Source: Ignavibacteria bacterium
GTDB taxonomy: Bacteria > Bacteroidota > Ignavibacteria > Tepidaquicellales > OLB5
DNA length: 61,048 bases
Reading direction: 5' to 3'
NCBI GenBank assembly: GCA_020852705.1
Contig: JADZAP010000041.1
Span: forward strand, 1-61,048
The translations under genes and the position numbers were made by a program. The notes below the pieces were generated by a model. It had not been told where the DNA came from, made no database searches, and worked only from the letters and a program-made list of their open reading frames with translations. Positions 1-9,107 of the stretch are shown here, piece by piece. Within the stretch, counting starts at the first letter, position 1. Each line of letters begins with the position of its first letter.

Positions 1-1
1 A

Positions 2-397
2 AAGACTCACAAGCCGGCTAATATACTTCAGCATGTTAAGATTGTTTCAGAGGATATCCGGAAGGTATTTGGTGAAGGAACATCAAACGCCAAAACAACG
101 CCTAATAATCTGCCAATGGTTTACAGGTTATCGCAGAATTATTCCAATCCGTTTAACCCAACCACAAAGATAAACTATGACCTGCCGAGGGATGCAAAAG
201 TTACGATAGTAATTTATGATATACTGGGTCAGGAAGTAAAACGACTCGTAAATAATGAGCTAAAGAAAGCAGGTACTTATATTGTAGATTTCAGCGCACA
301 GAACTATGCATCGGGTGTATATTTCTGCCGCATTGAAGCAGAAGAAACGAATGGTTTTAAGTTTACGGATAGCAAAAAGATGGTGCTGTTGAAGTAA
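2..397 (+). CDS. C-terminal end of a T9SS-sorted secreted protein (partial)
   Basis: The reading frame is open from base 2, so this is the 3' end of a gene that starts left of the window. The visible 131 residues hold a linker and then a complete type IX secretion C-terminal sorting domain: NPFNPTTKINYDLP, a 'VYDILGQEV'-type strand (here IYDILGQEV), 'SGVYFCRIEA' and a terminal KKMVLLK. In this family the domain directs export through the T9SS outer-membrane pore and is then removed or used for surface anchoring. What the passenger domain does cannot be told. A hairpin terminator follows at 432-456, so the gene is the last of its unit. Confidence 0.85.
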   Translation, partial: KTHKPANILQHVKIVSEDIRKVFGEGTSNAKTTPNNLPMVYRLSQNYSNPFNPTTKINYDLPRDAKVTIVIYDILGQEVKRLVNNELKKAGTYIVDFSAQNYASGVYFCRIEAEETNGFKFTDSKKMVLLK

Positions 398-431
398 TTA
401 TTATTCAAACAATTTCATCATTATATTTGAA

Positions 432-456
432 GGGAACGATAAACCGTTCCCTTTTA
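432..456 (+). terminator. Rho-independent terminator after the T9SS gene
   Basis: GGGAACG and CGTTCCC form a perfect 7-bp stem around ATAAAC, followed on the plus strand by CTTTTAATTTT. It lies between the end of the T9SS gene and the start of xseA and separates the two units. Confidence 0.75.
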
Positions 457-469
457 ATTTTATATTTTT

Positions 470-1717
470 ATGTCAGAAAATCTACCTGAAATATTAACAG
501 TTTCAGAGCTGAACGCTTCAATTAAAGAGTTAATTGAAGAGAATTTCAGATTTGTTCATCTTATGGGTGAAATTTCCAATTTCAAAATCCACACTCAAAG
601 CGGGCATTACTATTTCACTATTAAAGATGAACATTCACAAATTAGTGCTGTTATGTGGAAAACCAGAAATCAGCAATTGTTATTTACACCTGAAGATGGT
701 ATGCAGGTTGTTGTAAAAGGTCGTGTAACAGTTTATCCCGCACGCGGAAATTATCAGGTTGAAGTATGGGAAATAAAGCCGCAGGGTGCAGGCGAACTGC
801 AGTACAGATTTGAACAGTTAAAACAAAAATTATTTGAAGAAGGTCTCTTTGATGAATCACATAAAAAACCGCTTCCAAAATATCCTGAAAATGTTTTAAT
901 TATTACTTCACGTACGGGAGCTGTATTGCAGGATTTTATCAACGTAACCGGCAGACGTTACCCTCTGCTTAATGTTTATCTTTACCCTGTAAGCGTACAG
1001 GGTTCGGCAGCGGCATCATCTTTAACAGAAGCTGTGATAATGGTACAGAATTTGGTTAAGAAAAATATCCTGCCAAAAATTGATGTACTTATTCTTGCTC
1101 GGGGAGGCGGTTCAATTGAAGATTTATGGTCATTTAATGATGAAAAGCTTGCAAGGGTAATTTTTGAGTGTAAAATTCCGGTTGTAAGTGCAGTTGGACA
1201 TGAAGTTGACTATACTATTTGCGATTTTGTTGCAGATTTAAGGGCACCAACCCCATCTGCCGCTGCTGAGCTGATTACACCGGATATTAGCAAGTTAATT
1301 GAAAATCTTGACAAATTTTCGTATTTTAGCAGAAGTTTTGTCCAACAAAAGCTGGATAGTTATAAAAATTCGCTCCGTGAGATTGAAGGGAGTTACTATT
1401 TTAACCGTCCAAAGGATATTATTTATAATTTTTACCAAAAACTTGATGATTTTTCAAAGAGTATAAATCAAGTAACTTTAAGCAGGGTAAGTAATTTTAA
1501 AAATCTGGTAAAAAGTTATAAAAAAACTCTTCATCACGTTTCACCGCAAAATAACCTTAAAAAAGGTTATGCAATTGTGAAGAAAAAAGTTGAAATGGAT
1601 GAAATGCGTCTGCAGTTTGATTTCAATAAAATTGTAACACGAGCAGCTAAGCTTAAAAAAAATGAAGTAATTGAAATTGAATTTTTTGATAAATCAAAAA
1701 ATGCAAAAATCACATAA
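470..1717 (+). CDS. xseA: Exodeoxyribonuclease VII large subunit
   Basis: Catalytic large subunit of exonuclease VII, which degrades single-stranded DNA from both ends in repair. The 415-residue length is normal for the family. The N-terminal OB fold is seen at about residues 8-100 (SNFKIHTQSGHYYFTIKDE). The catalytic core carries LARGGGSIEDLWSFNDE and VVSAVGHEVDYTICDFVAD, then RAPTPSAAAE, followed by a lysine-rich helical C-terminal region that normally carries the small subunits. The ATG at 470 gives the expected N-terminus. xseB follows after 8 bases, so the two subunits are made together. Confidence 0.96.
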   Translation: MSENLPEILTVSELNASIKELIEENFRFVHLMGEISNFKIHTQSGHYYFTIKDEHSQISAVMWKTRNQQLLFTPEDGMQVVVKGRVTVYPARGNYQVEVWEIKPQGAGELQYRFEQLKQKLFEEGLFDESHKKPLPKYPENVLIITSRTGAVLQDFINVTGRRYPLLNVYLYPVSVQGSAAASSLTEAVIMVQNLVKKNILPKIDVLILARGGGSIEDLWSFNDEKLARVIFECKIPVVSAVGHEVDYTICDFVADLRAPTPSAAAELITPDISKLIENLDKFSYFSRSFVQQKLDSYKNSLREIEGSYYFNRPKDIIYNFYQKLDDFSKSINQVTLSRVSNFKNLVKSYKKTLHHVSPQNNLKKGYAIVKKKVEMDEMRLQFDFNKIVTRAAKLKKNEVIEIEFFDKSKNAKIT

Positions 1718-1725
1718 ATAAAAAT

Positions 1726-1968
1726 TTGACAGTAAAGAAAAATAAAGAAAAAGACCGCAGTTTTGAGGATTCATTCAGCAGATTAGAAAAGATTTTGGAG
1801 GAGCTTGAAAGTGAAGATTGCGCACTTGAAGATACCATTAAACTTTACGAAGAAGGATTAAATCTTACAAAAATTTGCTATGATAAACTTAACAATGCTG
1901 AATTACGTATAAAGGAAATAACCAAATCAGCAAAATCAGGTGCTGAAATTAAAGATTACACTCCGTAA
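1726..1968 (+). CDS. xseB: Exodeoxyribonuclease VII small subunit
   Basis: Eighty-residue helical protein with the family signature SFEDSFSRLEKILEELESE, then LEDTIKLYEEG and LTKICYDKLNNAELRI. The small subunits coat the helical arms of XseA and are needed for the active complex. The start is TTG at 1726; no ATG gives the conserved N-terminus. It lies 8 bases after xseA and 38 bases before dxs, an order common in bacteria. Confidence 0.93.
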   Translation: MTVKKNKEKDRSFEDSFSRLEKILEELESEDCALEDTIKLYEEGLNLTKICYDKLNNAELRIKEITKSAKSGAEIKDYTP

Positions 1969-2006
1969 CCGGAAAATTATATTTAATTAACTAACCACAA
2001 TTTAAT

Positions 2007-3914
2007 TTGGAAACAGAATATAAATATCTGAACAATATTAATACTCCGCAAGACTTAAAGAAGCTTAATTTAACTGAGCTTAAAGTTCTGGTTAAAGAAA
2101 TCAGAGAGTTTCTTGTTGATACAATTTCAAAAATCGGAGGTCATCTTGGTGCCTCGCTTGGCGTTACCGAGCTTACCGTTGCACTGCATTATGTTTTTAA
2201 TACCCCTGAAGATAAACTGATATGGGATGTTGGTCATCAGGGATATATACATAAAATACTTACCGGCAGAAAAGATCAGCTTAAAACAATACGGCAATAC
2301 GGAGGTATCAGCGGATTTCTAAAGCGTTCAGAAAGTGAATATGATGTTTTTGGAGCAGGGCATGCAAGCACATCATTAAGTGCTGCGCTTGGCGTTGCAG
2401 CAGCCAGGGATTTCCAGAAGAAAAAATTTAAAGTTGTTGGTATTATTGGCGATGGCAGTATGACAGGCGGCATGGCTTATGAAGCTATGAATAATATTGG
2501 TTTGCTTAAAAAAGATATTATTGTTGTATTGAATGATAATAAAATGTCAATTGCCCCAAATGTTTGGTCACTGCATAATTATTTTAATGAGTTTTTATCA
2601 AACCCTTCATACAATAAGTTCCGCAATTACGTTTGGGATGCAACCGGTAAACTTGATCCAAAAATTGGCGATAGACTCCGTAATTTTGCTGCAAAAATTG
2701 AAGGCGGCTTAAAAGGTGTTGTAACCCCCGGCATGCTTTTTGAAGCTTTAGGTTTCAGGTATTTTGGACCTATAAACGGTCACAACATTGTAAATATTGT
2801 TAAAATATTTGAGGAAACCAAAGATTTTAGCGGTCCTATACTTGTTCATGTTGTAACAGAAAAAGGACATGGTTATCAGCCGGCAAAAAATCATTACCAA
2901 AAATTCCATGCATCAACACCATGGGATAAGGATACAGGGCAGGCACTTAAAAAATCAGGCGGTAACCCTGCTTATACAAAAATTTTTGGCGAAGCAATGG
3001 TGGAAATCTGCAAGGAAAACGAAAAAGTTGTTGGCATTACAGCAGCTATGCCGGATGGAACAGGGCTTGATATTTTACAAAGGGAAATGCCCGAAAAATT
3101 TTTTGATGTAGGTATTGCCGAGCAGCACGCAGTAACTTTTGCTGCGGGAATGGCAACCGAGGGCTATACCCCTGTTTGTGCAATTTATTCAACTTTCATT
3201 CAGCGTGCATTTGATCAGGTTGTGCATGATTGTGCAATTCAAAAACTGCCTGTTATATTTGTTATGGATAGAGGCGGCATAGTGGGCGCTGATGGTCCTA
3301 CACATCACGGGGCACTTGATCTCAGCTTTTTCAGGTGCATTCAGGGGATGGTGCTTATGGCACCAAAGGATGAACAGGAATTACGTGATATGTTATATAC
3401 TGCAACGCTGTACAAAAAAGGTCCTATTGCAATGCGATATCCTCGAGGAAATGCACTTGGTGTTGAAATTAAACCTATGGCTCAAATACCGATAGGTAAA
3501 GGTGAAATAGTTGAAAAAGGGAATGATGCTGCTATAATAGCTATTGGTAATATGGTTGATATGGGATTAAAAGCCAGAAATATACTTGCAAAAGAAGGTA
3601 TTGATGCCGAAGTTGTTAATGCAAGATTTGTAAAACCGCTTGATTCGGAACTGCTGAAAGATGTATTCAGCAGGCATAAAAAAGTTATAACAATTGAAGA
3701 TAATGTAATTACAGGCGGTTTTGGCAGTGCCGTTTTAGAATTTATGAATCAGCAGAACATAAAAGATGCTGATGTTATTGTTCACGGCTTACCCGATAAG
3801 TTTGTTGGTCACGGCACCCCTGATGAATTATACAAAGACCTAAAACTTGATGCCGCAGGAATTGCTGAAATAATTAAAGATCATTTACTGAATAAAATAA
3901 AGGTAATAAACTAG
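2007..3914 (+). CDS. dxs: 1-deoxy-D-xylulose-5-phosphate synthase
   Basis: Thiamine-diphosphate enzyme that joins pyruvate and glyceraldehyde-3-phosphate in the first step of the MEP isoprenoid pathway. At 635 residues it is full length. The thiamine-diphosphate/Mg site reads GDGSMTGGMAYEAMNN; the substrate region has VGHQGY and GAGHAS; the pyrimidine-binding domain has DVGIAEQHAVTFAAG and GADGPTHHGALDLSF; a transketolase C-terminal domain closes the protein. The TTG start at 2007 is forced: the nearest in-frame upstream codon of note is a stop at 1992. It ends with TAG three bases before the next start. Confidence 0.96.
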   Translation: METEYKYLNNINTPQDLKKLNLTELKVLVKEIREFLVDTISKIGGHLGASLGVTELTVALHYVFNTPEDKLIWDVGHQGYIHKILTGRKDQLKTIRQYGGISGFLKRSESEYDVFGAGHASTSLSAALGVAAARDFQKKKFKVVGIIGDGSMTGGMAYEAMNNIGLLKKDIIVVLNDNKMSIAPNVWSLHNYFNEFLSNPSYNKFRNYVWDATGKLDPKIGDRLRNFAAKIEGGLKGVVTPGMLFEALGFRYFGPINGHNIVNIVKIFEETKDFSGPILVHVVTEKGHGYQPAKNHYQKFHASTPWDKDTGQALKKSGGNPAYTKIFGEAMVEICKENEKVVGITAAMPDGTGLDILQREMPEKFFDVGIAEQHAVTFAAGMATEGYTPVCAIYSTFIQRAFDQVVHDCAIQKLPVIFVMDRGGIVGADGPTHHGALDLSFFRCIQGMVLMAPKDEQELRDMLYTATLYKKGPIAMRYPRGNALGVEIKPMAQIPIGKGEIVEKGNDAAIIAIGNMVDMGLKARNILAKEGIDAEVVNARFVKPLDSELLKDVFSRHKKVITIEDNVITGGFGSAVLEFMNQQNIKDADVIVHGLPDKFVGHGTPDELYKDLKLDAAGIAEIIKDHLLNKIKVIN

Positions 3915-3917
3915 AAA

Positions 3918-4382
3918 TTGAAAAGTAGTTATTTATTACTTACTGCCATTTTTACAATTGTTTGTATTAGTTCGTGCGGTAATGAAAATGCAGTTGCTGT
4001 GCCTGATGAGGTTTTGATATATAATGAACCCGGTTTAGTTGATAGTGCTGCAATTACAAGCTGTTATGATTATACCAGATCACATTTTTTAAAAGATACG
4101 TTCAGTATTTGGGGGTATAACAAATTAAAGGTTGAGTTTGAATCATTCACAACAAGTGATAGAGCTATGATATCATTTGTTGAGTTCAGCAATTCTGTTA
4201 ACAACAGGATACTTTATGTAAAATCAAACAATGATATAAATTCAACCCACTCATTTGAAATTAATGTGCCTGCTGAACCAACTTGGTATGAATTGAGATT
4301 GTTTTTAAGTCCGCGCGTTTGCGGAGAAAATGAATTTAAATTTATCAGGGCAAGAGACCTGAAAATTTACGGAATTAAATAA
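3918..4382 (+). CDS. Putative lipoprotein of unknown function
   Basis: A 154-residue protein with an N-terminal hydrophobic segment and a lipobox ending ISSC at about residue 20, so it is probably acylated and exported. The rest looks like a beta-rich periplasmic domain, with no family recognised. The TTG start lies one codon (AAA) after the dxs stop and in the same frame as dxs. miaB starts 12 bases downstream, which suggests all are co-transcribed. Confidence 0.7.
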   Translation: MKSSYLLLTAIFTIVCISSCGNENAVAVPDEVLIYNEPGLVDSAAITSCYDYTRSHFLKDTFSIWGYNKLKVEFESFTTSDRAMISFVEFSNSVNNRILYVKSNNDINSTHSFEINVPAEPTWYELRLFLSPRVCGENEFKFIRARDLKIYGIK

Positions 4383-4394
4383 ATAAAACAAGAT

Positions 4395-5783
4395 TTGGAA
4401 CACAGAGATTTAGAAAAATATATTCCAATTGAAACATTTACAGGTGAAACAGAAATTGATGATATTACATCTGAAAAAAAACTGTATGTAGAAACTTACG
4501 GATGCCAGATGAATTTTGCTGATACCGAAATTGTAAACGGTATTATGAAAAAAAATGGATATGATATTACTGAAAATATAGATGACTCGGCAATTATACT
4601 TTTAAATACTTGCAGCGTTAGAGAAATGGCTGAAGCCAGAGTTTTACAGAGATTAACCGAGATTAAAAAATATAAGAAGAATAATCCTAATCTTGTAGTT
4701 GGTATAATTGGCTGCATGGCAGAAAGGATGAAACGGGATCTTATTACCAAAAAGGGAGTAGTTGATCTTGTTCTTGGACCGGATGAATACCGGAGGCTGC
4801 CATCACTTATTGATAATCTGATTGATACCGGAGAAAAAGGAATTGCTGTAAAACTTTCGCGGGTTGAAACTTATGATGATATTATGCCCGTTCGAAAAGA
4901 AGGTATAAGTGCTTGGCTTTCAGTAATGAGAGGGTGTGATAAGTTCTGCAGTTTTTGTGTTGTTCCATATACCAGGGGCAGGGAGCGAAGCCGCCCGCTT
5001 GATGGTGTTACAAGAGAAATTTCAGCCCTTGCCGAAGAAGGATTTAAGGATATTACATTATTGGGACAGAATGTTAATTCATACAAAAGCGGCGAAAATG
5101 ATTTCAGCGATTTGCTTGCTGCATGTGCAAAAGCTGTGCCTGAGGTAAGAATAAGATTTACAACCTCTCACCCGCAGGATCTTTCAATGAAACTGATTGA
5201 AACAATAGCTTTATATAATAATATTTGTAAATATATCCATCTTCCTGTACAGAGCGGAAGCAATAGAATACTTGAACTTATGAAAAGGAATTATACTGTT
5301 GAGCATTACATGAAAATAATGTATAATATTAAAAACATAATTCCCGATGTAACACTTTCTACAGATATTATTTCAGGGTTTTGCACAGAAAACGATGATG
5401 ACCACAAAATGACTCTTGATATTATGAGTGAAGTAAGGTATGACGGTGCATATATGTTTAAATATTCACCCAGAGAAAAAACCAAAGCATGGCAGTATGA
5501 TGATGATGTAGATGAAGAAATAAAAACTAAAAGACTTATGGAAATTGTTGAACTGCAAAGAAATATTTCTGAAGAAAAAAATAAATCTTTAGTTGGCAAA
5601 GAGTTTGAAATAATTGTAGAAGGTATCAGCAAAAAATCAGATAAAATGCTGTTTGGCAGAACTGACGGCAATAAAACTGTGATAATCCCTTTAAACGGTT
5701 CCGAGGCAGGTGATAAAGTTAAAGTAAAAGTAAATAAAGGAAATTCGGCTACACTGTTTGGTGAAGCTGTTTCATTGAATTAA
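4395..5783 (+). CDS. miaB: tRNA-2-methylthio-N6-isopentenyladenosine synthase MiaB
   Basis: Radical-SAM methylthiotransferase that converts i6A37 to ms2i6A37 in tRNAs reading UNN codons. The N-terminal MTTase domain has its three cluster cysteines in YGCQMNFAD (Cys37), NTCSVRE and IGCMAER. The radical-SAM motif is RGCDKFCSFCVVPYTRGRE, and a C-terminal TRAM domain is present (from about residue 395). The length of 462 residues is normal. TTG at 4395 is the start because an in-frame stop lies at 4380-4382 with no other usual start codon between. Confidence 0.95.
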   Translation: MEHRDLEKYIPIETFTGETEIDDITSEKKLYVETYGCQMNFADTEIVNGIMKKNGYDITENIDDSAIILLNTCSVREMAEARVLQRLTEIKKYKKNNPNLVVGIIGCMAERMKRDLITKKGVVDLVLGPDEYRRLPSLIDNLIDTGEKGIAVKLSRVETYDDIMPVRKEGISAWLSVMRGCDKFCSFCVVPYTRGRERSRPLDGVTREISALAEEGFKDITLLGQNVNSYKSGENDFSDLLAACAKAVPEVRIRFTTSHPQDLSMKLIETIALYNNICKYIHLPVQSGSNRILELMKRNYTVEHYMKIMYNIKNIIPDVTLSTDIISGFCTENDDDHKMTLDIMSEVRYDGAYMFKYSPREKTKAWQYDDDVDEEIKTKRLMEIVELQRNISEEKNKSLVGKEFEIIVEGISKKSDKMLFGRTDGNKTVIIPLNGSEAGDKVKVKVNKGNSATLFGEAVSLN

Positions 5784-5849
5784 TAGTACTGCAATCAGGT
5801 ATATTCAAGGGGAAAAGAGATCTTAAGCAATAAACATTTATATAGAAAA

Positions 5850-7001
5850 TTGAACGGAGAGACCGAAAAAAAACTGCTTGATCAAACCAGAGTATATCAA
5901 AGCTCTTTGCTTGGGAATTCTGTTCCTATTGTGGAGCTTAGGGGAATAATCAGGCAAGTTGCCCCTACTGATGTAACTGTATTAATAACCGGAGAAAGCG
6001 GCTCGGGTAAAGAGGTAGTTGCTAATGAGATTTATAAGCAAAGCAGCCGTCAAAATAAACCATTTATTATAGTTAATTGCGGAGCAATTCCCGAAGGGAT
6101 TATAGAAAGTGAACTTTTTGGGCATATAAAAGGTTCTTTTACAGGTGCTACTGAAAACCGTAAAGGTTACTTTGAAGCAGCTAATAACGGAACAATTTTG
6201 CTTGATGAAATTGGTGAGCTTCCTTTGCAAACTCAGGTGAAGTTTTTAAGAGTAATAGAAAACGGTGAATATATAAAAGTTGGCGGCACACGATCCGAAA
6301 AAGTAGATGTTAGAATAATTGCCGCAACCAATAAAAATCTTGAGCAGCTTATAGCTGCAAATTCTTTTCGTGAAGACCTTTATTACAGATTGAGATCAAT
6401 TAATATAGTTATTCCTCCGCTTCGTGAAAGGAAAGATGATATTAAGATATTATTTGATCACTTTGTAAAACAGTTTACTGAAAGAAACTCAGTTGAATTT
6501 ATGGGAGTTTCAGCCGAAGCAATGAATTATATTATTAATTATAACTGGCCCGGCAATGTTAGACAGTTAAAGAATTTTATTGAAAGTCTGCTAACATTAA
6601 ACAGAGATAAAATTATTGATGAAAAAGATGTATTGGCTCAGCTAAGCATACCAAAAGCAGAAATTATGCCGGCAGGTGTTAACGGTTTCAATAAACAGGA
6701 TGAACGGCAGCTTCTCTTTGGAGCACTTTTTGAACTTAAACGGGATATTATGGATATTAAGCATCAGCTCAATTCCTTTGATGATGCTAAACACAGGGCT
6801 GAACCTGAAGACGGATTTTTTATCAGCGATGATAAAATAGATTCTATTACTTATAATGAGTTTGAACAGGAATTATTAACTTATTACTTCAATAAATATA
6901 ACGGTAACATAAACAGAATTGCAGATAAGTTAAAAATTAGCAACAGAACACTTTACAGAAAGTTTAAACAGTACGGTTTAAAGAACGGAAAGTATAATTA
7001 A
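5850..7001 (+). CDS. Sigma-54-dependent transcriptional activator without sensor domain
   Basis: AAA+ bacterial enhancer-binding protein. Walker A is GESGSGKE (residues 48-55), the sigma-54 contact loop is GSFTGA (95-100, a common variant of GAFTGA), and Walker B is ILLDEIGEL. The sensor region includes RIIAATNKNLEQL and FREDLYYRL. A Fis-type helix-turn-helix ends the protein (NINRIADKLKISNRTLYRKF). The AAA+ domain begins at about residue 15, so there is no receiver, GAF or PAS input domain. The start is TTG. The stop overlaps the lptE start (TAATG), so the two are coupled. Confidence 0.9.
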   Translation: MNGETEKKLLDQTRVYQSSLLGNSVPIVELRGIIRQVAPTDVTVLITGESGSGKEVVANEIYKQSSRQNKPFIIVNCGAIPEGIIESELFGHIKGSFTGATENRKGYFEAANNGTILLDEIGELPLQTQVKFLRVIENGEYIKVGGTRSEKVDVRIIAATNKNLEQLIAANSFREDLYYRLRSINIVIPPLRERKDDIKILFDHFVKQFTERNSVEFMGVSAEAMNYIINYNWPGNVRQLKNFIESLLTLNRDKIIDEKDVLAQLSIPKAEIMPAGVNGFNKQDERQLLFGALFELKRDIMDIKHQLNSFDDAKHRAEPEDGFFISDDKIDSITYNEFEQELLTYYFNKYNGNINRIADKLKISNRTLYRKFKQYGLKNGKYN

Positions 7002-7516
7002 TGAATTACCTTTATAAAATATTTAAGTTTTTTATAATTATTTTTATATTTTTACCTGCTGTTTCTTGCAATTACAGTTTTAAAGGGGCATCTCCGCCGG
7101 ATGGAATAAAAACTATTTATATTCCAACAATCCGTGATGAAAGCGGGTTTGGCTTACCTTCTCTTGGCGAAGATTTAACAACTCTGCTTAAAAATAAATT
7201 CATTAATGATAATACTTTAGAATATGCCGAAAAAACACAGGCAGATGGTATGCTTAATGTTGTAATTAAATCGTTTACTGATGAGGCCTTGGTTGTTACA
7301 GGAAATGAAACTGTTTCCAGAAGAAAGGTAACAATTACAGTTTCAGCAGATTTTACCAATCTGCGTAAACAGAAAAATATCTGGAAAAGGGATTTTTCTA
7401 ACTGGGGAGAGTATGATAGCTCAACAGGCGGCTTTAGTAAACGTGATGAAGGGGTTAAATCAGCTGAGGATAAAATTACAGATGATATACTGCTTGAGGT
7501 AATTTCTAACTGGTAA
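7001..7516 (+). CDS. lptE: LptE-family LPS-assembly lipoprotein
   Basis: A 171-residue lipoprotein: signal peptide with lipobox AVSC (about residues 20-24), then NYSFKGASPPDGIKTIYIP, which is the usual start of LptE-like proteins in Bacteroidota/Chlorobiota. LptE plugs the LptD barrel that inserts lipopolysaccharide in the outer membrane. The central segment is beta-strand rich and the C-terminus helical (SAEDKITDDILLEVISNW), as in the family. Its start overlaps the end of the sigma-54 activator. Identity as LptE rests on fold pattern and context, since the sequence family is weak. Confidence 0.8.
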   Translation: MNYLYKIFKFFIIIFIFLPAVSCNYSFKGASPPDGIKTIYIPTIRDESGFGLPSLGEDLTTLLKNKFINDNTLEYAEKTQADGMLNVVIKSFTDEALVVTGNETVSRRKVTITVSADFTNLRKQKNIWKRDFSNWGEYDSSTGGFSKRDEGVKSAEDKITDDILLEVISNW

Positions 7517-7620
7517 GAAAATTATTACCTTTGCTGTTTCATAAAAATATATTTTATTGCAAATTTGTTTAATAATTTAGAAATAATAATACTGCATATA
7601 TTCAGGACTACTAAGATAAA

Positions 7621-9099
7621 TTGGAAAAAATAATACTGTTTACTTACATTGGGTCTCTTTTGATCCTTTTCACTTTTGGCTCTCATGGTTTTATTATGAT
7701 TTATTATTATCTTAAACACAGGTATAAAAGAGATAATTTTAACGGTGAACTTGAAAACTTTCCTGTAGTTACACTTCAACTTCCAATTTACAATGAAATG
7801 TATGTAATTGAGCGTCTTATCAAAACCGTTTGTGAAATGGACTATCCAATTGATAAGCTTGAAATACAGGTTCTTGATGACTCTACAGATGAAACAGTTG
7901 AAATTGTATCCAATATTGTAAAGGAATATAAATTACGCGGTTTTGATATACATCATATCCACCGTACTGATAGGACCGGTTATAAAGCAGGTGCTTTAAA
8001 AGAAGGTCTAAAAGTTGCAAAAGGTGAGTTTGTTGGAATATTTGATGCAGATTTTATTCCAAGGAAAAATTTCTTAAAAGTTGTTCTTCCTTTCTTTAAT
8101 GATCCCAAAATAGGTATGGTACAAACAAGATGGGAGCATTTAAACCGTTCATACTCTTTAGTAACACAAATACAGGCACTAGCACTTGACGGACATTTTG
8201 TTCTTGAGCAGCAGGTACGCAATAAAGCAGGTTACTTTATAAATTTTAACGGCACAAGCGGTGTTTGGCGTAAAGAATGTATTTTTGATGCAGGAAACTG
8301 GGAAGCAGATACATTAACAGAAGACCTTGATCTTTCTTATAGAGCGCAATTAAAAGGCTGGAAGTTTAAATATTTAACTGACTTCACAACTCCATCAGAG
8401 GTTCCATCTGAAATTAATTCGCTTAAATCACAGCAATTCCGCTGGACCAAAGGTGCAATTGAAACTGCACGTAAAATGTTATTCAGGGTTTGGGGTGCAA
8501 AGCTGCCGCTTAAAACAAAAATTATGTGTACCTTTCATTTGACAAATAATATTGTATTCCCTTTTATCTTAATTGCCTGCCTGCTGAATATGCCTATTGT
8601 ACTTATAAAAAACACCGGACATTATGATACGTATTTTATGTTTATGTCAGTTTTTGTTCTTGCTTTTATTGCTTCATTTTTATTTTATTTGTATTCACAA
8701 AAAGATGTTTATGAAGACTGGCGCTCAAGGATATTGCTTTTCCCTGTATTTATGGCCGGAAGCATGGGTTTTGCCATTAACAATACAAAAGCAGTTTTTG
8801 AAGCTTTGATAAATAAAAAAAGTGAATTTGTAAGGACACCAAAATACGGAATTGAAGGAGATAAAGATAAGTGGCAGGATAAGAAATATGTTCATAAAAA
8901 GTTTGTTAAATTTTCTGTAATTCTCGAGTTAATCATAGCCCTGTACAGCTTGGCTTGTGTGGTGGTTTCGGCAGTTACACTGCAAATTTCTGCAATTCCT
9001 TTTCAGCTGATGTACACATTTGGTTTTGGGCTTGTAGCTTACCTTTCAATTAAGCATGTTATAGATACAAACAAAAAAGCAGCAGGTCGCTCTGTTTAA
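7621..9099 (+). CDS. Family 2 glycosyltransferase, cellulose-synthase-like, membrane-bound
   Basis: A processive-type GT2 enzyme of 492 residues. One N-terminal transmembrane helix is followed by the cytosolic GT-A domain with LQLPIYNE, LDDSTDET, IFDADFIP, TEDLDLSYRA and the QQFRWTKG motif, then at least four C-terminal membrane helices. The combination resembles ceramide-glucosyltransferase/CslA-like enzymes that use nucleotide sugars at the inner membrane face. The acceptor cannot be read. TTG at 7621 is the start; an in-frame stop lies at 7612-7614. A TPR gene follows after 8 bases. Confidence 0.88.
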   Translation: MEKIILFTYIGSLLILFTFGSHGFIMIYYYLKHRYKRDNFNGELENFPVVTLQLPIYNEMYVIERLIKTVCEMDYPIDKLEIQVLDDSTDETVEIVSNIVKEYKLRGFDIHHIHRTDRTGYKAGALKEGLKVAKGEFVGIFDADFIPRKNFLKVVLPFFNDPKIGMVQTRWEHLNRSYSLVTQIQALALDGHFVLEQQVRNKAGYFINFNGTSGVWRKECIFDAGNWEADTLTEDLDLSYRAQLKGWKFKYLTDFTTPSEVPSEINSLKSQQFRWTKGAIETARKMLFRVWGAKLPLKTKIMCTFHLTNNIVFPFILIACLLNMPIVLIKNTGHYDTYFMFMSVFVLAFIASFLFYLYSQKDVYEDWRSRILLFPVFMAGSMGFAINNTKAVFEALINKKSEFVRTPKYGIEGDKDKWQDKKYVHKKFVKFSVILELIIALYSLACVVVSAVTLQISAIPFQLMYTFGFGLVAYLSIKHVIDTNKKAAGRSV

Positions 9100-9107
9100 A
9101 AAATAAA

